36,670 nt of DNA from Gemmatimonadota bacterium. GTDB lineage: Bacteria; Gemmatimonadota; Gemmatimonadetes; Gemmatimonadales; Gemmatimonadaceae. Below are positions 31,714 through 36,670 of this stretch, one piece after another. Numbering within the stretch: the first letter of the stretch is position 1; every line of letters starts with the position of its first letter. The notes under the pieces are model-generated. The model made no database searches and was not told the origin of the DNA. It saw nothing but the letters and a program-made list of their open reading frames with translations. The position numbers were made by a program, and so were the translations under genes. Where the stretch lies: assembly GCA_028287345.1 (NCBI GenBank), contig JAQBPV010000113.1:1-36670 (forward strand), written 5' to 3'.

Positions 31714-31752
31714 GCGTCGCTCCGTGACGGTACCGGAGCGACGCTCTTTTTT
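31714..31752 (+). terminator. Rho-independent terminator
   Basis: An 11-base perfect stem (31714-31724 with 31734-31744), a 9-base loop and a T6 run (31747-31752) end the exported protein gene. The T-run abuts the stop codon of the convergent DinB gene. Confidence 0.88.
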
Positions 31753-32306
31753 CACAACATCGCGATCAGGCGTTCGATCTGGCGCGAATGCCTGGTGACA
31801 TGAACCGTGTGGATCCGGAAGCCGTCGCCGAGGTTCATCTTCGGCGCCCATGTCGGCAGCGCGGGAGAACCGATGCGGAGCGCGCGCCAATCGAATGACG
31901 CGGCGGCATCCATCGCCTGAACGAAGCGCTGCTCGCGTGCGAGCAGCGCCTCGACGACGCCGCCGCGTGGCGTCGGACCTGGCCGGAAGACCTTCGGGCC
32001 CTTCACCGGCTTTGGATTGATCAGCGTCTTCGCAATGAGTCCGCCGATGAATGACGGCTTCCAGTAGCGCGCCGGAGCACCAGCGTCCTGGGGTGCGGTA
32101 CGCAACAGCGCGTTGAAGGGCTCCTCGTACAACTCGTCGGCGATGATGAGATGCTCGAGTACCTGCCCGACGCTCCAGCCCAACGGATCGGGGTGCTCGT
32201 TGATCTTCGACGGATCGAGCGGCCGGACCATCGCTGCGATTCGCTCGTGCGAGGCGATCGATTCGGCGCGCAGTTGCGCGTGCAGATCCTTCTGTATCTG
32301 ACGCAT
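31752..32306 (-). CDS. DinB family protein
   Basis: This is a 184-residue DinB/YfiT-like four-helix bundle. The blocks SVGQVLEHLIIADELYEEPF and FRIHTVHVTRHSRQIERLI carry the spaced His residues expected of the metal site (His in EHL and the HVTRH pair). The family includes thiol S-transferases and proteins of unknown role. The ATG at 32306 begins MRQIQKDLHAQLRAES, the usual start; the frame extends 28 codons upstream. The minus-strand gene is divergent from the VOC protein gene at 32412. Confidence 0.82.
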   Translation of the reverse strand: MRQIQKDLHAQLRAESIASHERIAAMVRPLDPSKINEHPDPLGWSVGQVLEHLIIADELYEEPFNALLRTAPQDAGAPARYWKPSFIGGLIAKTLINPKPVKGPKVFRPGPTPRGGVVEALLAREQRFVQAMDAAASFDWRALRIGSPALPTWAPKMNLGDGFRIHTVHVTRHSRQIERLIAML

Positions 32307-32411
32307 GAGGCACGTGGCGGAAGTGAAGCAGGACGGCAGAGGACAATACAAGCTTAACAGGCTACCTTTGCTGCCGAATCTGCACGCCATCCGACATCGA
32401 CGGGAGATATC

Positions 32412-32846
32412 ATGAGCGATAGTTCATCGAGTTCCAACGGCAGCACGCAGCGCAGCCAGCCCGAGTCGCTTCGCGCTCGGGACGTCATGGCCTCGTTCAC
32501 AGTGAAGGATGTGCCGACAAGCCTGGCGTGGTATCGGGACGTCGTGGGCTTCACGGTCGACGAGCGATACGAACGCGATGGAAGGCTTCTCGCGGCGTCG
32601 CTCAAGGCGGGCGCCTTCCGGCTCCTGCTCAGTCAGGACGATGGCGCCAAGGGATTCGATCGGGTCAAGGGCGAGGGCTTCTCGGTGCAGCTCACGACGA
32701 CGCAGGATGTGGACGCGTTCGCGGCGCGTATCAAGGAGCAGGGCGGCACGCTGGTGCTGAAACCCACCGACACGCCGTGGGGGCGCGTATTCCGGGTGAA
32801 GGATCCGGACGGATTCCAGATCGTGATCTCGTCTCCTCGAGCGTAG
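32412..32846 (+). CDS. VOC (glyoxalase/bleomycin-resistance-like) family protein
   Basis: This 144-residue protein contains one pair of beta-alpha-beta-beta-beta modules: DVMASFTVKDVPTSLAWYRD, VVGFTVDERYERDG, FRLLLSQDDGAKGFDRV, and WGRVFRVKDPDGFQIVISSP at the C-terminus. The 'D-PDG--I-I' ending and 'V-D---S--WY-D--G' start are typical of the VOC superfamily. It may isomerise or bind a small molecule; metal ligands cannot be assigned with certainty. The first 25 residues are polar and Ser-rich. The ATG at 32412 has a GGGAG ribosome binding site. Confidence 0.87.
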   Translation: MSDSSSSSNGSTQRSQPESLRARDVMASFTVKDVPTSLAWYRDVVGFTVDERYERDGRLLAASLKAGAFRLLLSQDDGAKGFDRVKGEGFSVQLTTTQDVDAFAARIKEQGGTLVLKPTDTPWGRVFRVKDPDGFQIVISSPRA

Positions 32847-32970
32847 GAGCATGTACGGTTACTGGAACGCGGTCACGCCGCCCTGAACAACCGGAATGAA
32901 AATCGGAATCCATTGGCGGTTCTCGTCCGAGCGGTTCACTTTCGCGTCTCACGATCTTAGGACGAACGAC

Positions 32971-33963
32971 ATGACCCACACACGCGACCGGGTGATGCGC
33001 GCCGCTCTCTGGGCGACGGTGCTGCTCAACCTCCTCGGCGTCTACATCGTCGCGCTACCCGCCCTGGCTGCGCCGCACGCGACTCATGCACAAGCGTCGG
33101 CGAGTGCGCGCGTTCAGCGTCAGGACATCGTCGCGGACGACGGCCATCGCCTCGCGCTCTGGGAGGCACGACCTGCAGGCACGCCAAAGGGTGAGATCGT
33201 GCTGCTGCACGGCCGCACGTGGAGCGCGCTGCCGAACTTCGATCTCCATGCACCGGGACAGCAGGTGTCGGTAATGGAGGCGCTCGTCGCCAAGGGATAC
33301 GCAGTCTATGCGCTCGATCAACGCGGCTATGGTTCCACGCCGCGCGACAAGACCGGCTGGCTCACACCTCTTCGCGCAGCTGCAGACGCCGAGGCGGCGA
33401 CCGATTGGGTAGCGGCACGCGCGCCTGGCAAGCGACGCCCTGCACTGCTGGGCTACTCACGCGGCTCGGCGACAGCCATGCTCGCGACGCAGCGTCATCC
33501 GGAGAAGATGTCGTCGCTCATCATGTATGCTCCGTACTACAACATCACGAAGCGCCCTGAGGTGCCGGCCGAGCCGACCACTCCACCACGCGTCGCGACG
33601 ACGAGGAAGGCTGCAGGTGAGGACTTCCTCACACCTGCCTCCACGCCGCCCGGCGTGAAGGACGCATACGTGCGCTCGGCGGTGAAGAGCGATACCGTGC
33701 GCGTTGACTGGCGGCACGAGGAACAGTTCAACGCGCTCAACCCGCTGAAGATTCACACGCCGACGCTCATCCTGCATGGCGAAGCTGATCCAATTGCGAA
33801 GGACGCTGGACTACCGACGTTCTTCTCCATGCTCGGGACGGTGGACCGCGAATGGGTGGTCCTCGCGAAATCGGATCACGTCGCGCATCTGGAGCGCACC
33901 ACGGCGTTCGTCTATGCCGTGACCAGCTTCCTCGAGCGACCAGCCGTGAGTCAGCTGCGCTGA
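32971..33963 (+). CDS. Exported alpha/beta hydrolase
   Basis: This is a 330-residue hydrolase from the ATG at 32971, which gives a good signal peptide (MRAALWATVLLNLLGVYIVA, processed near AHA/QA). An upstream in-frame ATG at 32896 adds 25 residues before it and is less likely. The fold is shown by EIVLLHGRTWSALPNF, GYAVYALDQRGYGSTPRDKT, the nucleophile elbow GYSRGS (Ser163), ILHGEADPIAKDAG (Asp273) and KSDHVAHLE (His303), so the catalytic triad is complete. Substrate unknown; esterase or haloalkane-like activities are possible. Its last 13 bases overlap the convergent prephenate dehydratase gene. Confidence 0.88.
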   Translation: MTHTRDRVMRAALWATVLLNLLGVYIVALPALAAPHATHAQASASARVQRQDIVADDGHRLALWEARPAGTPKGEIVLLHGRTWSALPNFDLHAPGQQVSVMEALVAKGYAVYALDQRGYGSTPRDKTGWLTPLRAAADAEAATDWVAARAPGKRRPALLGYSRGSATAMLATQRHPEKMSSLIMYAPYYNITKRPEVPAEPTTPPRVATTRKAAGEDFLTPASTPPGVKDAYVRSAVKSDTVRVDWRHEEQFNALNPLKIHTPTLILHGEADPIAKDAGLPTFFSMLGTVDREWVVLAKSDHVAHLERTTAFVYAVTSFLERPAVSQLR

Positions 33964-34547
33964 GGCGGACGCCTGACGAGCACGAATGTCGTGGCGTTGT
34001 CGGGGCGATCCTCGAGGCCTTCGGCGAGGATGGTCAGCCCATAGTGCTTGGCAGCCCACGGCGCCGCGATGGCGGCGACGGATGGATCGCGCCTGATGGC
34101 GACCATGCGCGCCGCGCCTGCCGTATCGGGAGCTTCGACCGCGCGAATCGCCGGATGCTCGGCGAGAAACCTGGTGACCTGCTTGAGCGCGACAGGATGG
34201 CTCAGCACTTCGCGCACGTCGTCGATCGTCGCGCCGGGCAATCCCATGAGGGTCATCCGGACGGGCAACGCAAGTTCGCGCACCCGATCGAGCGACGGAA
34301 ACTGCGCCAGCGCATCGATGGCCGCGCTGACGGGGCCCGCGATGAGATTTTCGATTGGAATGACAGCGTAGTCCGCATTTCCGTTCACGACGGCGCGGAC
34401 CGCGGCCTCGAACGTATCGCACGGCAGCAATGAGAGCTGTCCCTCGACGAGCAGTGCGGCAGCTCGCTCGCTGAATGCTCCGGTCTCTCCTTGAAACGCG
34501 ACGATTGGGCGCACGGCGGCAAGTTGGTCGCGGTGCGCAGCCCGCAC
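33951..34547 (-). CDS. Prephenate dehydratase-like protein, no ACT domain, divergent active site
   Basis: This is a 198-residue protein covering only the two-lobed catalytic unit of prephenate dehydratase, which makes phenylpyruvate for phenylalanine. Matching blocks are IVAFQGETGAFSERAA, YAVIPIENLIAGPVSAAIDAL, LSHPVALKQVTRFLAEHP and HYGLTILAEGLEDRPDNATTF. Two signatures are altered: the usual ENS reads ENL (residues 66-68), and the catalytic TRF motif reads TTF (186-188). The ACT regulatory domain is absent. The start is GTG at 34547; GTG at 34514 is an alternative closer to the family start. It follows the PNPOx-like gene by 9 bases. It may be a weak or repurposed enzyme. Confidence 0.82.
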   Translation of the reverse strand: MRAAHRDQLAAVRPIVAFQGETGAFSERAAALLVEGQLSLLPCDTFEAAVRAVVNGNADYAVIPIENLIAGPVSAAIDALAQFPSLDRVRELALPVRMTLMGLPGATIDDVREVLSHPVALKQVTRFLAEHPAIRAVEAPDTAGAARMVAIRRDPSVAAIAAPWAAKHYGLTILAEGLEDRPDNATTFVLVRRPPQRS

Positions 34548-34556
34548 AAGGAACAG

Positions 34557-35144
34557 TTATCGCGCCTCGTGCGCGGCTGGTGTCTTCAGCTCGCGGTCGC
34601 TCAGCGAGCGCTGGTCGCCGATTCTCGGCGGTGAGCCGGTGACCATTCCCTTGGCGAGCTCGAACAGGACGACTGGCTTTGGCTGCGTGACCACGAGGTA
34701 TTCGACCGACTGCGCTTCCACCATGATCAAGGCGAGACGTGGATCGGTCGCACTGCCATCACGTTGGCCGCCTTCGTCGCCGAACCACGCTTTCCAATCC
34801 GGTTTGTAGAGCTCCTCGATCATCGCGCGCTCCTGCGTCACCGTCGCGATGCCGGAGACCGACACCCACTCGCGCGACTTCACGTGATAGTAGGCGAGGT
34901 TCACGTGCGGATCGGTCGCAAGCTCGTCAAGCTTGTGCGACGAGATGTCGGTGACGAACCAGAGGTCGATGCCGGTGACGCGCTCCTGCGTCGCCATGGG
35001 GCGCGACACGAGATGACCATCGGGACGACGGGTGGTGAACATCGCGATCTCGATGCCGTCGATGAGCTTGTAGAGGTCGTCGAGCTTCTTACCCGCCGGG
35101 GTGTGCTCGTCACGATCCGGGTCTGAAGTTTTCCTGTCGGACAT
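34557..35144 (-). CDS. Pyridoxamine 5'-phosphate oxidase-like (general stress) protein
   Basis: This is a 195-residue protein of the FMN-binding split-barrel group, PNPOx-like stress branch. Landmarks are LYKLIDGIEIAMFTTRRPDG, VSRPMATQERVTGIDLWFVT, SHKLDELATDPHVNLAYYHV, WVSVSGIATVTQERAMIEEL and KPDWKAWFG. These blocks occur together in the general stress protein 26-like family; the pyridoxal product itself is not implied. Both ends are polar. The ATG at 35144 has a GAGAG ribosome binding site. It leads the prephenate dehydratase-like gene, so the two are likely co-transcribed. The 35-bp repeat copy lies 32 bases upstream of its start. Confidence 0.87.
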   Translation of the reverse strand: MSDRKTSDPDRDEHTPAGKKLDDLYKLIDGIEIAMFTTRRPDGHLVSRPMATQERVTGIDLWFVTDISSHKLDELATDPHVNLAYYHVKSREWVSVSGIATVTQERAMIEELYKPDWKAWFGDEGGQRDGSATDPRLALIMVEAQSVEYLVVTQPKPVVLFELAKGMVTGSPPRIGDQRSLSDRELKTPAAHEAR

Positions 35145-35176
35145 GAATCACTCTCGGAGTAGATGACTAACGAGGC

Positions 35177-35211
35177 GAAAGCAGGTCCCTCGACTTCGCT
35201 CGGGACGACAA
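35177..35211 (-). repeat. 35-bp dispersed repeat, copy 2
   Basis: Exact reverse-complement copy of 3537-3571. It sits 32 bases upstream of the start of the PNPOx-like gene and beside the FKBP remnant. Flanking bases differ from those at copy 1, so only the 35 bases are shared. Confidence 0.85.
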
Positions 35212-35288
35212 CCCCTGGGGCAGAAGGCGTGCCCGCGCTGTCGCCGACCATTCTTCCTCATCCCGGACCTCCGCCGTATCTTCGCGGC

Positions 35289-35557
35289 ATGACGAGATCG
35301 ATGACGACCGCTATCGCCGCGCTTCTCCTCAGCGGTTGCGCCACCACGCTTCCCCGCTCACGCGACACGATCCCGTCCGTTGCCGGAGCGACGCTGAGCA
35401 GGCGTGGCATCCGTATCAGCTAGCATACGGCACGGCGGGAAATCCTCCGCTCGTGCCCGCGCGCGCCGACATGATCTTCGACGTCGAGCTGATGGCGGTG
35501 ACGGATGCCACCAATCACCAGTGCCGCGCATGGAAGGACGTCAGCCGATCAGGTTGA
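35289..35557 (+). pseudogene. Remnant of an FKBP-type peptidyl-prolyl isomerase lipoprotein
   Basis: The left part (35289-35423) encodes a lipoprotein start, MTRSMTTAIAALLLSGCATT, ending in a TAG after 44 codons. In another frame, from about 35404 to 35557, lies the C-terminal FKBP pattern HPYQLAYGTAGNPPLVPARA followed by DMIFDVELMAVT, which corresponds to the family block 'IP--LAYG... IPP-A-L-FDVEL--V'. The central two thirds of the FKBP domain are missing. This looks like an internally deleted and frameshifted gene. Its last bases overlap the stop of the GH109-like gene. The match is by recognition of the C-terminal motif only. Confidence 0.65.
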
Positions 35558-36670
35558 CGCAACCTTCCACTTCCCACGGGTGAAGTCGGGGAACTTCATC
35601 GGCATGCTGCCCTTCGCCACCGACTTTTCCGACAGCGGACCGGGCGCGCTCCACGACGCGGCATCGTAGACGTTCATGTCCGGCGCGAGCCCTTCGCGCA
35701 TGCAGGTGACGAGACGCCACGCCATGATGAAGTCCATGCCGCCATGCCCACCGGTGCGTGCGCGCTCGCCCTGCTCTCTCCACCATGGATGCTCGAACTC
35801 GGCCTTGTAGTCGTCGATCGTCGTCCAGACGTCGTTCTTGCCACGCCCCTCGACATAAATGCGCGGCGGATAGTCCTCGAACAGCCCCTTCGTTCCCTCG
35901 ATGCTGTTGATGCGGCTGTACGGTCGCGGGCTCGACACGTTGTGCTCGAGCCGAATCGTGCGCCCCCTCGCGGTCTTGATCAGTGAGCTGTTGAGATCAC
36001 CGGTAACGTACTTTTCCTTCCACCGCGGATCGTCCTTCGAGAGGTGATCCTCGCGCCACTTGGTAAGGCCCATCTCCGGCGTGCTCATGGAGACCATGTA
36101 ATCGAAGCGATCACCGCGGTCGATGCCGAGATACCACGCGACCGGCCCGAGTCCATGCGTGCTATAGAGGTTGCCGTTGCGCTCCGTGTGGTTGGCGCGG
36201 CGCCACAGCCCTTCGTCGCGCGTTTCGAAGAGGATGGAGCGCAGGTCGTGATTGTACGCGGCGCCACCGTGCTTGAGCTCTCCGAACAATCCGCCCTTCA
36301 CCATCTGGAGCACCATCGTCTCATTGTAGCCGTAACAGCAGTTCTCCATCATGATGCAATGGCGTCGCGTCTTCTCCGACGTATCCACGAGCGTCCAGCA
36401 GTCTTCGATGGTGAGCGCAGCGGGCACCTCGGTTGCCGCGTGCTTGCCGTTCTTCATCGCTGCGACAGACACGGGCACGTGCCAGCGCCACGGCGTCGCC
36501 GTGTAGACGATGTCGATGTCGTCGCGCGCGCAGAGCTTCTCGAAGTCGCGCTCGCCGCCGGTGTAGACCGCGGGCTCGTAGTCGTGGCCGGCCTTCTTCA
36601 TCTCCGCCTTCGCCTTCTCGACCTTGTCCGGCACGATGTCGCACAACGCCGTGATCTTCACGTTGCCGAC
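35549..36670 (-). CDS. GH109-like Gfo/Idh/MocA oxidoreductase, C-terminal part (5' end outside window)
   Basis: 373 codons are visible; the N-terminus with the nucleotide-binding glycine motif lies beyond the right edge (the first codons in frame read VGNVKITALCDIVPDKV). Typical Gfo/Idh/MocA features follow: DIVYTATPWRWHVPVSVAAM, GKHAATEVPAALTIEDCWTL and MMENCCYGYNETMVLQMVKG. The segment FGELKHGGAAYNHDLRSILF, then LYSTHGLGPVAWYLGIDRGD and FDYMVSMST, is the signature of glycoside hydrolase family 109. GH109 enzymes (alpha-N-acetylgalactosaminidase-like) use bound NAD and a transient 3-keto sugar. The precise sugar is not proven. Codons near the left end overlap the FKBP remnant by 9 bases. Confidence 0.85.
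   Translation of the reverse strand, partial: VGNVKITALCDIVPDKVEKAKAEMKKAGHDYEPAVYTGGERDFEKLCARDDIDIVYTATPWRWHVPVSVAAMKNGKHAATEVPAALTIEDCWTLVDTSEKTRRHCIMMENCCYGYNETMVLQMVKGGLFGELKHGGAAYNHDLRSILFETRDEGLWRRANHTERNGNLYSTHGLGPVAWYLGIDRGDRFDYMVSMSTPEMGLTKWREDHLSKDDPRWKEKYVTGDLNSSLIKTARGRTIRLEHNVSSPRPYSRINSIEGTKGLFEDYPPRIYVEGRGKNDVWTTIDDYKAEFEHPWWREQGERARTGGHGGMDFIMAWRLVTCMREGLAPDMNVYDAASWSAPGPLSEKSVAKGSMPMKFPDFTRGKWKVAST

Noticed and set aside
1-36670. tRNA, rRNA, CRISPR arrays, insertion sequences, prophage or defence genes
   Set aside because: None was recognised on either strand; apart from the 35-bp repeat pair and short hairpins no repeat array or transposase motif was seen.

Overview
The window looks like chromosome from a GC-rich, didermic, heterotrophic bacterium. 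The closest overall fit is Gemmatimonadota. That is an inference from GC content, the style of the exported proteins (signal peptides, lipoproteins, one Tat substrate), an AtpB with a long exported N-terminus like that of the Bacteroidota side of the tree, and a small dispersed repeat. There is no rRNA, tRNA, CRISPR array or recognisable transposase. Most of the window is ordinary housekeeping and accessory sequence with short gaps, ATGA overlaps and several convergent 3' overlaps.

Layout. 1-1.9 kb: start of a secreted S9-type peptidase (minus, cut by the edge) and a PQQ-type sugar dehydrogenase lipoprotein, closed by a strong hairpin. 1.9-5.3 kb: minus-strand F0 operon atpZ, atpI-like, atpB, atpE, atpF, atpH, with no alpha, gamma, beta or epsilon genes following. 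5.5-6.5 kb: two BsuPI-domain proteins. 6.5-8.5 kb: a two-gene NHEJ module (Ku and a ligase-only LigD). 8.7-13.8 kb: MoxR ATPase, MASE2 histidine kinase, exported unknowns and an alpha/beta hydrolase. 13.9-20.2 kb: tandem pair of large STAND-type regulators, the first intact and the second a pseudogene with four lesions. 20.2-22.4 kb: gene-poor, more AT-rich stretch carrying an HD-GYP protein. 22.4-26.6 kb: minus-strand gcvT, mogA, NtrC-like activator and an unknown protein with its own promoter. 26.7-36.7 kb: DUF4235 protein, LytS-like kinase, NTF2-like protein, cupin, TIM-barrel isomerase, DUF1080 hydrolase, unknown exported protein, DinB, VOC, alpha/beta hydrolase, a divergent prephenate dehydratase, a PNPOx-like protein, an FKBP remnant and a GH109-like oxidoreductase cut by the right edge.

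How the genes work together. The atp genes build the membrane sector plus the delta stalk of a proton-type ATP synthase; the catalytic F1 genes must lie elsewhere. Ku and LigD form a break-repair pair. The Tat TIM-barrel protein, the DUF1080 hydrolase and the GH109-like enzyme suggest NAD/3-keto-type carbohydrate breakdown in or near the periplasm. Signalling genes are numerous but mostly orphans: two kinases with no adjacent response regulator, an HD-GYP protein, and a sigma-54 activator with a degenerate receiver.

The most notable items are the duplicated and decaying STAND regulator, the 35-bp repeat shared by the atp operon and the 35.2-kb region, the signal-peptide-like leaders on AtpB and AtpF, and the degenerate prephenate dehydratase and receiver domain. 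I did not find convincing evidence for a wholly new multi-gene system.
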